Origin: Actinopolymorpha pittospori
Lineage (GTDB): Bacteria; Actinomycetota; Actinomycetes; Propionibacteriales; Actinopolymorphaceae
DNA length: 64,000 nt
Direction of reading: 5' to 3'
NCBI RefSeq assembly: GCF_014873875.1
Contig: NZ_JADBEM010000001.1
Location: 3,224,001-3,288,000 of the forward strand
A program made the translations under genes and the position numbers. Numbering within the stretch: the first letter of the stretch is position 1; each line of letters begins with the position of its first letter. Under the pieces are notes generated by a model. It was not told the DNA's origin and did not search any database. It saw only the letters and a list, made by a program, of their open reading frames with translations. Positions 45,181 to 54,816 of the stretch are shown one piece after another.

Positions 45181-48014
45181 CCTGTAATCTGTCCGCCTGT
45201 TACGGCGGCCTCGTATGCCGGGAATAGGATGCGCATCCGATCGGTGATCGTAGATGGCCGCCCACGGGGCGTGAACGCACGATCGACCGCGAGATCGAGG
45301 ACACGATGCGCAGCAAGTACATCACTCGGCGTGGACAACGGGTCATAGAGTTCGGCCAGGGAAGCATCCGGATGCTGTGCGCGCGCGGCGATTAGCTTTT
45401 CTCCTGCGGCGATAATGCGACCCCGTACCGCATTGCTAACTTCAGGAAGTGGGAACGTGTTATAGACCATCGGCCCAGAGAATCGTAGCCGTGATTCAAG
45501 CGCCCCACCGACTGTGCGGAGCCAAGAGATAAACATAGCGGAGGACAAAACCGCGAAGACGAAGCCGTCGGGATCTACAACCGTGAATAATGCATCCCCT
45601 GCGATCACGTCCGGCGTGACGTGCGCGACCGTGAACCACTCGCGATTCTCCGATACATGCCTTGGGATCGCAATATACGGTACCGAGGGTTGGGGAATAC
45701 GAAAGAACCTCCATGGCCGCGTTGCTAGTTTGCGGGTATCAGCCGCACTACTATCTTCACGGAACTGTCGCACTGCGGCGAGTCGCCTCTTGAGGAAGTC
45801 GGATGTCCTAACTGCAGCAGGATCCGGTTTCTCCATCCATATGCAATACCGCTCTCCACCATGGAGGAGGTTCTGGGCGCCTAGAAATGGCCGTATGTAG
45901 CTACTAGCCGGGTCGCTAGGATCGGGCAAATCCTCCGACGCGACGATGAGATGGCCACCATCGCTTGGCTTATTGCCGTACTGAACCATTGCGAGTTCAG
46001 AAGAGATTGGCGTGGTGGATGATTGCACTAACACGTTCGGAGCGGCAAGCAGATATGGATTGATCGTGCCAGCGCGCTCGATTACCGGCTCACCTTTCGG
46101 GTCCTGGTAATCGAAGATCATGCACGACGAGGGCCCGGAGCCAACCGAGAAGCCGATGATTACAACATGGACCTGGGCCTTTCCTCGGGCCTCAGAGGTC
46201 CAAGCAAATGTCCTGTGCGCGAAGTCGATTTGCATATGCTTCGCAAGCAAAGTGCGCCACACCCGTGCAACCTGCTCGCCTTGGGTGATTGAGTTTGTAG
46301 AAACGAAGGCTGCCTTTGTCTCTGACCTGGCGATGTAATCGGCGGCTAGTCGATACCATCCCGACACGTAGTCGAGCCACCTCGCAAAAGAGGTGCCCCA
46401 TACGCGTCGTAGGTCGGCTGTCTGGTCGGCGGCCCTAGTCTTCTGGCCCGCGAAGGGAGGATTTCCGAATAGATAGTCGCAATCTTCCGCTGCTAGCACC
46501 CCGTTCCAATCATCCTGCAGGGCGTTGCCAATGTGGATGTGCGGAGCGGCAGGAATTGGGAAGCGTGCGTAGTGTTCTCCGAACTCGATTGATGCACGCC
46601 TGTTCTCGAGGTGGTCCATTAGGTATAGCGCCGTGCGCGCAATCCGGGCCGGGAATTCCTCGATCTCAATCCCGTAAAAGTGGTCGACCCGCACCTTGCA
46701 CATGAGGTCCAAGCTCATCGCTCGCTGTCCTGGAGTTCTCTCTTTTACGGCTAGTCTGCGCAAGCATTCAGTCTCTAGCCGGCGAATCTCTCGATAAGCA
46801 ATGACCAGGAAGTTCCCACATCCACAGGCAGGGTCGAAGAATGTAAGGCTCGCCAACCTGTCGTGAAAGGCTCGGAGCTTGGCTTGGCTTCCGGCGCTGT
46901 CAAGCTCGGCTTCGAGGTCGTCCAAGAATAGCGGTCTAATCGTCCGCAGGATGTTCTGTTCAGACGTATAGTGAGCGCCTAGCTGACGGCGTTCACGCTT
47001 GGTCATTACGTTTTGGAAGAGGGAGCCGAAGATGGCGGGAGAGATCACCGACCAGTCGAATTTGCACGCTGCCAGCAAAGTGTTGCGAACTGCGGAAGTA
47101 CCGGACACTGGCCACAAATCTCTGGCGAACAAGTCGCCATTGATATAAGTGAACTGCTTGAGATCTTCGTCCAAGTTACGAGGTCGCTGCTCTGGAGACG
47201 TATTAAGCACTCGAAAGACCCGACCGATGACATCACCGAGATCATGTCCGTCACGGGCAGTATGGAGTGTTAGGTAGGAGTGGAAAGATCCCCGGTCCCA
47301 GACGCCAGCGTCATCAGCAAATAGGCAGAAGAGTACTCTGGTAACCCACTCACGCGCATCTGCAGCTGCAAAACCGGACTCAAGCAGGGCATCGTGTACG
47401 TCGGCGAGTAGCCCGGTCGCAGTAAGATTCGCCGCGATCTCATCGCCATAGTCTCGGTGTTCAATCCGATAACCAGCGAGCCACCAGAATAGTTCAAGGT
47501 AGTCCGGGAGATCTTCGAGTCTGAAGGAGCCGGCGTCTCCGGTCTCCAAATTCTTCCACTCAAAACGTTCGAAGTCGGAGACGATTAATAGCCACGGATG
47601 CTCCGCTGGGGCTAGCGATGGGAGATAGTCGATAAGTTGTGCCATCGCGTTATCCAGCGAGGCGCCTGCCGACTTATGCTCCACGCCCATCTGGCCCGGA
47701 AGAAGGAGGTCCAGCCAACCGCGACGTCCGGTCGATGCGCGCTTTGCGATGGCTTCGTAGATTGCGACCTGCCTACGCTGTACGCCGAATACATTGAAGA
47801 ATGCGTCCCAGAACGACTGCTTGTCGGCCTGCTCGGACCGCGCAGACCCCCAAGCCTTGGCGAACCTCCGGGCCCGCTGGCGAATCTCAGCCTTCTCAAT
47901 TGTAACGATGGCATCACGGCCAAGGGATCGGTTGCCAGCCAAGACTTCAGAGTCGTGCCCCTCTGACTGCCTCGACTGCTGACCACTGACTCGGTTGCTT
48001 CTCGCCTTGGCCAT
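45177..48014 (-). CDS. type IIL (MmeI-like) restriction-modification enzyme
   Basis: 945-aa single-chain nuclease, methyltransferase and specificity protein. ATG 48014 follows GAGGGGAC; the longer frame adds 13 residues. The N-terminal nuclease has Asp102...Glu112-x-Lys114 (LDL, GVEHKSAG). 'HYTSEQNI' (about 348) and motif I 'FFDPACGCGNFL' (about 393-402) precede motif IV NPPF (518-521), so it is an N6-adenine methyltransferase of gamma type. The following 400 residues should be the target-recognition domain, which sets the site; the site cannot be read from sequence. MmeI relatives cut about 20 bases away and modify one strand only. AT-richer than the core genome. Confidence 0.9.
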   Translation of the reverse strand: MAKARSNRVSGQQSRQSEGHDSEVLAGNRSLGRDAIVTIEKAEIRQRARRFAKAWGSARSEQADKQSFWDAFFNVFGVQRRQVAIYEAIAKRASTGRRGWLDLLLPGQMGVEHKSAGASLDNAMAQLIDYLPSLAPAEHPWLLIVSDFERFEWKNLETGDAGSFRLEDLPDYLELFWWLAGYRIEHRDYGDEIAANLTATGLLADVHDALLESGFAAADAREWVTRVLFCLFADDAGVWDRGSFHSYLTLHTARDGHDLGDVIGRVFRVLNTSPEQRPRNLDEDLKQFTYINGDLFARDLWPVSGTSAVRNTLLAACKFDWSVISPAIFGSLFQNVMTKRERRQLGAHYTSEQNILRTIRPLFLDDLEAELDSAGSQAKLRAFHDRLASLTFFDPACGCGNFLVIAYREIRRLETECLRRLAVKERTPGQRAMSLDLMCKVRVDHFYGIEIEEFPARIARTALYLMDHLENRRASIEFGEHYARFPIPAAPHIHIGNALQDDWNGVLAAEDCDYLFGNPPFAGQKTRAADQTADLRRVWGTSFARWLDYVSGWYRLAADYIARSETKAAFVSTNSITQGEQVARVWRTLLAKHMQIDFAHRTFAWTSEARGKAQVHVVIIGFSVGSGPSSCMIFDYQDPKGEPVIERAGTINPYLLAAPNVLVQSSTTPISSELAMVQYGNKPSDGGHLIVASEDLPDPSDPASSYIRPFLGAQNLLHGGERYCIWMEKPDPAAVRTSDFLKRRLAAVRQFREDSSAADTRKLATRPWRFFRIPQPSVPYIAIPRHVSENREWFTVAHVTPDVIAGDALFTVVDPDGFVFAVLSSAMFISWLRTVGGALESRLRFSGPMVYNTFPLPEVSNAVRGRIIAAGEKLIAARAQHPDASLAELYDPLSTPSDVLAAHRVLDLAVDRAFTPRGRPSTITDRMRILFPAYEAAVTGGQITG

Positions 48015-48099
48015 GCTCGTCCCCTCATCCGGATGGCTGCGTCCCGCCCTCACGATATCGGCCTCTGCACATTGTGAGGACTTTCCCTACGTCTTCAAG

Positions 48100-48119
48100 G
48101 GCGGCCCAAACGGGCCGCC
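48100..48119. terminator. hairpin between the RM and CHRD genes
   Basis: 8-bp stem GGCGGCCC, loop AAAC. The remaining 48015-48537 stretch shows no supported gene; it is GC-rich with several short inverted repeats and should include the RM promoter at its start. Confidence 0.4.
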
Positions 48120-48537
48120 GCGCCCGCCTCACAGCGCCGGCCTTCCCTCTGCGCCTTCGGCGCCCGGTCGGCCGACGCGGCTGGGCGCGACAAGAGGGCC
48201 GCCAGAAGACTGGCGACCCTCATCACGTCCCGCTCCGCGGGACCAGGTGCGTGGCCGGCGCCGGGCCGGAGGCTTTACCCACCTCGCTTGGCCCGGGACC
48301 CTACGAGCGGCGGCCCACGGCGGGCGGTTACGGGCGGGCAGCGAGCTACCCGCCTACGCCGGGACAGGCTACGGGCCACCGCTCTCCCGGACCAAGCCAG
48401 GCCACCGGGCAAACCCTCCGCCCCTCCGAGTGCCCCACGCGGGACGGCTATCGGCCGGTCGACAGACCGATCGTCCAGCATGCAACTCTGCCCGCCTCGG
48501 CCAGGACAGCTTGGGTCGGGCGAGCCGCTGGCAGTGT

Positions 48538-48996
48538 CTAGCCGAGTTGGGCCCGGAGGGCGCCGTCGGGGAACTCCTCGCTGTGCATGTCGATGTAGTA
48601 GTTCCCCCTGTCCTGCCTGATGTCCCTCGCCTGCTCACGCCCCAGGTCGAGGCAGCCACTGACGTCAGGGTCGGTGGATGGACCATACAGATCCACAACC
48701 ACCTCACCCACCTGTCCCCGCACTCCGCGGTGCAGGTGCACCGCGGTCAGAGGCGTGGAGATATTGGCAGTGTCGATGAAGAAACAGAAGGTCCCGGTCT
48801 TCGTGCCAAGGGCCACGAAGACACCCCCTGCACCGTCGGGGTCCCCAGGACCGGGCACCACCTGGTCACCGGAAAACGGCACCGTGAACTGCTCCGCCGT
48901 GCCAGCCAGGGACGAAGGGGCCGACAACACCGTCGCGGCGACCGCCGTAAGGGCCACAGCAAGGACTCGGACGGATCTACTCGCTCTGCATGACAT
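48538..48996 (-). CDS. secreted CHRD-domain protein
   Basis: 152-aa protein with a typical signal peptide (basic start, hydrophobic core, cleavage after 'SSLA' near residue 31) and a CHRD fold: 'FTVPFSGDQVVPGPGDPDGAG' and 'TAVHLHRGVRGQVGEVVVDLY', ending 'FPDGALRAQLG'. CHRD proteins are extracellular and occur in many actinobacteria; their role is poorly known. One Cys pair is present. An odd passenger for an AICE. Confidence 0.85.
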   Translation of the reverse strand: MSCRASRSVRVLAVALTAVAATVLSAPSSLAGTAEQFTVPFSGDQVVPGPGDPDGAGGVFVALGTKTGTFCFFIDTANISTPLTAVHLHRGVRGQVGEVVVDLYGPSTDPDVSGCLDLGREQARDIRQDRGNYYIDMHSEEFPDGALRAQLG

Positions 48997-49309
48997 TCCA
49001 GTTCTCCTAAGTCAGAGGGCTCAGAGTGGAGTGCCTGTGTGTCTAGCACGGACCGATACCTCAGCTTGTTCACTTCGCGACCTGTCCGGCTTCGGACAAG
49101 GGTGCTGGCCGGCCTGTTGGAGGCGGAGGCGGACGCATGCAAGCACATGGCTGACCCGCGCGAGGCGGAGGCCGACGAACGCGAACGTCTGGCGGTCCTG
49201 CCGCAGGAGACGGCCGACGCAGCCACTCCCTCGAGGGCGTGCCACGTCACCTGACGAGGAGCCCCTGAACGGCGCCGCTTGGAGTGAGTCGCGGACCTAC
49301 ACTCCGGCC

Positions 49310-49546
49310 ATGCGGAAGCCATCGGCTCTAAGAACGGCCGCGATCCTCGCGCCCATCGCGGGCTTGGCCGTCGCGGGCGTTCTTGTGATGACAGTGTTCG
49401 ACCATATGTTGGTCGGAGCGCTGCTCTTGGTGCTCGCTGTTCTGGCCCTGTTCCTTGTCCTCGGGGCAGGCGTCCGTGACGAGCCTGAACGCCGCGCCGA
49501 CCCGGCATGGGATCCAGAGCCGAGACGCGAACGTCCCAGGCCGTAA
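49310..49546 (+). CDS. small two-helix membrane protein
   Basis: 78-aa hypothetical protein: two adjacent hydrophobic helices (about residues 7-29 and 34-53), then an Arg/Pro/Glu-rich tail. No domain recognised. The ATG at 49310 has no strong ribosome site. The preceding 49000-49309 shows no gene. Confidence 0.5.
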   Translation: MRKPSALRTAAILAPIAGLAVAGVLVMTVFDHMLVGALLLVLAVLALFLVLGAGVRDEPERRADPAWDPEPRRERPRP

Positions 49547-49590
49547 CCCTCGGAGCTGGACCTCCAGAAGAGAGTCCACCGCGTCGGGTC

Positions 49591-49611
49591 GTGGTCTCAG
49601 TTGTGGTCTCA
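49591..49611 (+). repeat. doubled GTGGTCTCA motif near attR
   Basis: GTGGTCTCA at 49591-49599 and 49603-49611, matching the doublet at 31137-31157 near attL in sequence, spacing and orientation. Confidence 0.6.
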
Positions 49612-49708
49612 GTTCCCGCTCGTTCAGGCCTGTTCAGCACGGACCCGAACACGGCCACGCACGCCTGAACGAGGCCTGCCAACCACGCCCAGACAGTCTC
49701 CGTGCTGC

Positions 49709-49751
49709 CTCGTAATGCGTAGGTCGTGGGTTCGATTCCCACAGGCGGCTC
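49709..49751 (+). repeat. attR, 43-bp core
   Basis: Identical to 31024-31066. It is only the 3' part of tRNA-Thr, not a second gene: the acceptor, D-arm and half the anticodon stem are missing. Confidence 0.95.
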
Positions 49752-49756
49752 TGCCA

Positions 49757-49801
49757 AAAGCCCAGGTCAGAGGCCCTTCCAGAGCCTCCAACCTGGGCTT
49801 T
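49757..49801 (+). terminator. original tRNA-Thr terminator, displaced by the element
   Basis: 11-bp stem (AAAGCCCAGGT and complement) with an inner GAGGC/GCCTC stem and a T-run at the end, 5 bp after attR. In the empty chromosome it would follow tRNA-Thr at once. This supports attR as the true right border. Confidence 0.75.
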
Positions 49802-49917
49802 CGCTGCGCCTGCCAGCTGTGAGCAGCCAATCGAGCAGCCAAGCGCCGCATCAGGCAACTTCGCTCTGATGTGACGTGACGCACCGCCCAGGTCCTGTCC
49901 CGGGCGGCGTGCGGCGG

Positions 49918-50213
49918 TCAAGCTTCGCCACGGTGAACGTAGGAGCGGATGTCGTCGAACCCGTCGAGGGCTCGTTCGTCGACATCCGAGGGATCCAGCT
50001 CAGCCCGGCTCGCCAGAGCTTCGGCCAGTGCCACTGCTGCCTCACTGAGTTGCCCGAACCTGCGGGCCGTATGACCCAGGCACAGGCCAGCCAGTCCGAG
50101 CAACTGGCTGCCGGCGGACAGGATGTCGGGGTGGCAGGAGTTCGCCCTTGCGGCGCCCGGTGCGGAGGGCGAGGTGAAAGCAGCGGCTGGCGTAGTTCGG
50201 TCGGTCCAGCCAC
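49918..50213 (-). pseudogene. truncated gene remnant
   Basis: A 61-residue helical C-terminus ('LLGLAGLCLGHTARRFGQLSEAAVALAEALASR') that continues upstream only in other frames ('EQWLDRPNYASRCFHLALRTGRRKGELL'). It looks like the end of a larger protein broken by a frameshift. The family is not recognised. Confidence 0.4.
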
Positions 50214-50308
50214 TGCTCGGGCTATCTCACCGTTGAAGGTCCGTGGTCGACAGCAGACGAGCCGTCCGCTGAAGTCGTATGGTGACGCCGCCGGACCGGA
50301 GGAGAAGG

Positions 50309-50351
50309 TTAGGCGGGAGCGGGAACGCCTTCGAGGACGATCACCGGAAAT
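50309..50351 (-). pseudogene. 3' end of the deazaflavin nitroreductase split by the IS
   Basis: Read leftwards from the target duplication, this piece continues the interrupted frame as V-I-V-L-E-G-V-P-A-P-A-stop, which is the usual C-terminal strand of deazaflavin-dependent nitroreductases. Removing the IS and one copy of the 8-bp duplication joins it in frame to 52338 onward. Confidence 0.85.
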
Positions 50352-52329
50352 GGCTCTGGCCCAAATTCCGTGATTGGCTACGGTCGGTTATTGTGCTGGA
50401 GTGTCATGCGAGGAGTACTCGTTTTCTGAGTAGGTCGAAGTTCGCGCGGCCGAACATTTGCCGTTTGAGGTATTTGATCTTGTTGACGATGCCTTCAACT
50501 GGTCCGGAGTTGAAGCGTGTGGTGAGCCCGTTGATGACGGCTTGAACGTCGCGTCGAAGGCCGGTGGTGAAGGAGTGTAGGTGCGGGAGATCGTCGGCGT
50601 CGACGCTGCTCATCCAGGCCTCCAGCCGGTCTTTGTCACCGTTGAGATGGGCCATCATCTCGGCGAAAGTCGACACGTGCGTCGCGGTCATCTTCAGCTC
50701 GGGGCAGTGCGAGCGTGCTTCGTCGAGTTTGGTGTGGGCGTCGGTGTCGAGATGGTCGGGGTGGGTGAGGATCCAGCGGGTGATCTCGCGGGGTTTCGGT
50801 ATTGCGGGTGTTGTTGGCGGCGCGACGGCGAGGTGGCGGAACGGCCGGAAGTAGCGGCGGACGGCCTGCACGCTGCCCGACCAGCCTTGGGCTTGCAATT
50901 CCGCGTGCAGGGTGGGGATGTCGGTGCAGCCTTGGTTCCACCGCTGGTGCAGGTAGGGCTTGAACGGATCGAGCTTGCTGGCACGGGCGGTCGCCTTCAC
51001 CAGAAGCTCGTCGAGGCTGGTAGCACGAGCGAACCGTTGCACGGTTTTGCGGTCCAGGCCCAGGGTGCGGCCGATCCCTGCCAGGGACTCGCCTTTGGCC
51101 AGCAGGTCGCAGACAGCGGCGTAGCGTTCCCGTGTGCGGGTCACAAGGCGCCGCTCACGCCCACACACGTCAAGCGTTGCGTCGAATGCTCGGTCCGGAG
51201 TGTGGTCGAGTGGCTGTTCGACCGCCATCACCAGCACAGGCGCAGGTTGCCGAACATCCTCCTCGGCCTGTGAGTCGGAGTCGACGGCGGGGAGTGGGGT
51301 AAGACAACCGCGATGGGCGGCGACGGTCTTGTCGACGTGCTTGGCGAGGTTGTGCCACAAGTGCCAGCGGTCGGCCACCTGGATCGCCTCGGGCGCACCG
51401 GTGCGGCCGCCTTCAGCGTAGGCACCGGCCCGGTCCCGGCAGATCACCTTGGCGCCGGGATGGGCTCGCAGCCAGTCAGCGAAGGCGTCTGCTTCGCGGT
51501 CGGGCAGCAGATCGACTGGTCTGTGGCTGTCCATGTCCACCAGGACCGTGCCATACACGTGTCCGCGACGCAGCGCGAAGTCGTCGACGCCGAGCACGGC
51601 GACGTCGCCGATCTGTGGGTCGGGTATGGCTCGGATCAAGCGCAGCAGCGTGGACCGGCCGACCACAACACCAAGGCGGGTGGCCAGCCGGGCGCCGGCT
51701 CGACCAGCCAGGGCGATCGCGACCGCCTCCAAAAGCTTGCGAAGTAACGGGGTACGCCGCGCGTATCGGGTAGTCAGTCCGGGAATCTGCTCGGCGAACG
51801 TTTTTACCGGGCACGCATCCACGCCACAGAAGAAGCGCCGCACCTGCAGCTTGATCACCACCGGCCACCCCGCTACCGCGGTGTCGGCCAGCCGACGCGA
51901 GTAGGAGCTGTGCACCCGCACCGCCGCCGTCCCGCACCGCGGGCACTCGGCATGCCCGCTAGCCGATCGTCCATAGATCACCAACCTGGACTCGACCCGT
52001 TCGACACCAACATCGACGAGGCCGGCCAAATGCGGCAGCAGTCGGGACAACGAAAGATACACTCGAACTGCCCTTCTTGCGGAGTCCGATTTCTTGGTCG
52101 AAACCGAACCTCCACAAGAAGGGCCTTCCTTGTCCTGCCAACACGCTCACGACAAAGTCAAGACTTGGTTATTACAAGAATTCAGCAATACGCCGCAACC
52201 GTTCACGCACACCCCGGACACAAAAGTCGCTATATACGGCTGATCACAGCGAGCGGAAGCCTCACCAAAGACGAGCACCTCCCAAAACCATCACCGTCCG
52301 TGACCAATCACGGAATTTGGGCCAGAGCC
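50352..52329 (-). mobile_element. ISL3-family insertion sequence, intact
   Basis: 1978-bp element with identical 26-bp terminal inverted repeats (50352-50377 and 52304-52329; beginning GGCTCTGGCCCAAATT) and 8-bp target duplications CCGGAAAT at 50344-50351 and 52330-52337. It contains one full transposase gene. The features match ISL3 (8-bp duplication, one ORF). Confidence 0.95.
50404..52062 (-). CDS. ISL3-family DDE transposase
   Basis: 552-aa transposase. An N-terminal zinc finger (CPRCG, then C in 'RRFFCGVDACPVKTF') precedes a helix-turn-helix region. The DDE core has Asp in 'LGVDDFALRRG', Asp in 'VICRDRAGAYAEG', and the late Glu in 'GPVEGIVNKIKYLKRQMFGR', the signature end of ISL3 transposases. 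The frame is intact, so the element may be active. The 240 bp between its start and the right inverted repeat hold no gene. Confidence 0.96.
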   Translation of the reverse strand: MYLSLSRLLPHLAGLVDVGVERVESRLVIYGRSASGHAECPRCGTAAVRVHSSYSRRLADTAVAGWPVVIKLQVRRFFCGVDACPVKTFAEQIPGLTTRYARRTPLLRKLLEAVAIALAGRAGARLATRLGVVVGRSTLLRLIRAIPDPQIGDVAVLGVDDFALRRGHVYGTVLVDMDSHRPVDLLPDREADAFADWLRAHPGAKVICRDRAGAYAEGGRTGAPEAIQVADRWHLWHNLAKHVDKTVAAHRGCLTPLPAVDSDSQAEEDVRQPAPVLVMAVEQPLDHTPDRAFDATLDVCGRERRLVTRTRERYAAVCDLLAKGESLAGIGRTLGLDRKTVQRFARATSLDELLVKATARASKLDPFKPYLHQRWNQGCTDIPTLHAELQAQGWSGSVQAVRRYFRPFRHLAVAPPTTPAIPKPREITRWILTHPDHLDTDAHTKLDEARSHCPELKMTATHVSTFAEMMAHLNGDKDRLEAWMSSVDADDLPHLHSFTTGLRRDVQAVINGLTTRFNSGPVEGIVNKIKYLKRQMFGRANFDLLRKRVLLA

Positions 52330-52726
52330 CCGGAAATACCCTGTCGGTGCTCTGCTCATAGGCGGAGGTGCCGTCGGAGACCATGCGGTAGAGGCGGTCG
52401 CGTTCCTCGCCTGCAGTCACGGCGGCCCGGGCCCGATAGGAGCTGTCGCCGAGCTCGACCGTCACGGTTGGGTTGGCTCGCAGGTTGTGGAACCAGGCCG
52501 GATGCTTGGGGGCGCCTGCCTTGGAGCCGACCACAAACACGCGGCCCTTGTCGTCAACCCTGAAGCCGAGTGGAACGGTCGTCTGCCGTCCTGTGCGCGC
52601 CCCGGTCGTGGTCAGCAGCAGAATCGGGAACGGCGGGTGGCTGACCGTGCCGTGATTGGCACGGAATTCGCTGATGATGCCTTGGTTGTAGGTCCGGAAC
52701 TCCTCGTCAGATGGCACGGTTGGCAT
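52330..52726 (-). pseudogene. deazaflavin (F420)-dependent nitroreductase, interrupted by IS
   Basis: N-terminal 130 residues of a DDN-family protein: 'PFPILLLTTTGARTGRQTTVPL', 'FVVGSKAGAPKHPAWFHNLRANPTVTVEL', 'EERDRLYRMVSDG', all diagnostic. The frame reaches the IS target site in '...STDRVFP'. Before insertion the protein would have been about 144 aa, the family's normal length. These enzymes use F420H2 to reduce diverse substrates. The loss is recent, since both halves are otherwise undamaged. Confidence 0.9.
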
Positions 52727-52843
52727 TGCTCTCCTTGGCTTCTTGATGACATTCAGTACGCGGCCTGTGGATGTCGGTTCGTTGGGCCCGGGCCGTTAAT
52801 TGGTCGGTGGTGGTGGAATCACAAGATTGCTCGTTGCCGTGGT

Positions 52844-53827
<984 letters not shown>

Positions 53828-54189
53828 CACCATGTCCTCGCGATTACCTGACACTTCGATCATCGCTGACCCACGGGCTGAGCTTCGGCCCGATCCCGTC
53901 AGCCATCCCGTGGATCACGTCGTTGGCCTCCCAGCATCTCCTGATCCTCCGGACTGCTTACTCGACATCGCGGCTTCCCCCAGCTCAGACCACTTGCTCC
54001 AGACCCAGGGCAGCCCTCCCACACGCGCTAGATCTCTCGGTCCGGACAGGACCCAGATCCCCAGCGTCCAGAACGCCTTCGGTAATGCAGACCGCCCGCG
54101 ACCGTGAAAGGAATCGGTCTGACTGCAGGTCTGCCGGCATGAGCGACAGAAGCAGAGACCGTGGCGCGGTGGATGCCATAGATCTTGGG

Positions 54190-54235
54190 GATCTCCCGGG
54201 CCGGTGAGCCCGGTGAGCCCCGTGAGCCCGGTCAG
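54190..54235. repeat. short tandem GGTGAGCCC-type repeat
   Basis: Three to four imperfect 9-bp units (GGTGAGCCC and variants) just downstream of the integrase remnant's stop. 53864-54189 contains no gene I can support. Confidence 0.5.
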
Positions 54236-54552
54236 CTCGGCAGCCGTAGGTGAGCCCGAGGTGAGCTCGGGCGCCATCGTGCGACGGCCTCAGCGCCGGC
54301 GGTTGCCAGGTGCGGGAGCACCGTGGTGTGGATGTCCGAGGTGACCCCCATCGCGGAGTAACCCAGCTGGTCGGAGACGGTCCTCACCTCGACACCGGCC
54401 GCCAGGGCCAGCGTCGCCGCGCCGTGGCGCGGGTCGTGTAACCGCGCGCCGTCCGCTCGAACTGTTCGGACAGGACCCCTGGTCCAGGCGACGGCGCGGG
54501 TGCTGGCGTCCAGGCTCGTCTCGTCCCAGCGTCTACGCGGGTGGGTGTCCAC
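54232..54552 (-). pseudogene. tyrosine integrase C-terminal remnant without catalytic Tyr
   Basis: Matches the last 100 residues of a tyrosine recombinase: 'LHDPRHGAATLALAAGVEV' (HxxR) and 'DQLGYSAMGVTSDIHTTVLPHLA'. The canonical LGHS is LGYS, and the position of the nucleophilic Tyr ('DxYTxVLP') is His. The N-terminal domains are absent. A dead remnant of an older element; 54553-54816 after it is AT-richer and shows only the promoter region of the ATP-grasp genes. Confidence 0.8.
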
Positions 54553-54816
54553 ACCAGCGCGCGACCCCGTCGACAGCGGTACGGCGCCTTCTGTTGTTAA
54601 CCAGTGAGTAGCTTAACTTTATTCCGTCCGTCCGTTTGGCGGGTTTAGTATCTGACCCGGAAACGATCAAGCCTCCGAAGAGGGTATCTCGGCGGCCCGT
54701 TCGATGGTGGTTGAGGAGCGCTCGCACTGGCCAAGGCGCATTATCGCCTGATAGCCCTGATGCGCCGGCACTTCGCTGGACAATTATATTCGGTAGTTCA
54801 TGTGTAGGAGAGCGCC

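Larger units (their letters stand above)
31024..49751. mobile_element. AICE-type integrative and conjugative element in tRNA-Thr
   Basis: Bounded by identical 43-bp repeats (31024-31066 and 49709-49751), the first being the 3' part of tRNA-Thr. The gene order int-xis-repSA-small ORFs-RRQRL protein-FtsK translocase-membrane protein-XRE regulator matches actinomycete integrative and conjugative elements, which replicate by rolling circle and transfer double-stranded DNA with one FtsK-like pump. Cargo covers about 39.0-49.5 kb and includes restriction and nuclease-like genes. Size about 18.7 kb. Confidence 0.93.

Noticed and set aside
49709..49751. Possible second tRNA-Thr gene.
   Set aside because: Only the 3' part is present; the 5' acceptor strand and D-arm are absent. 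It is the attR copy.
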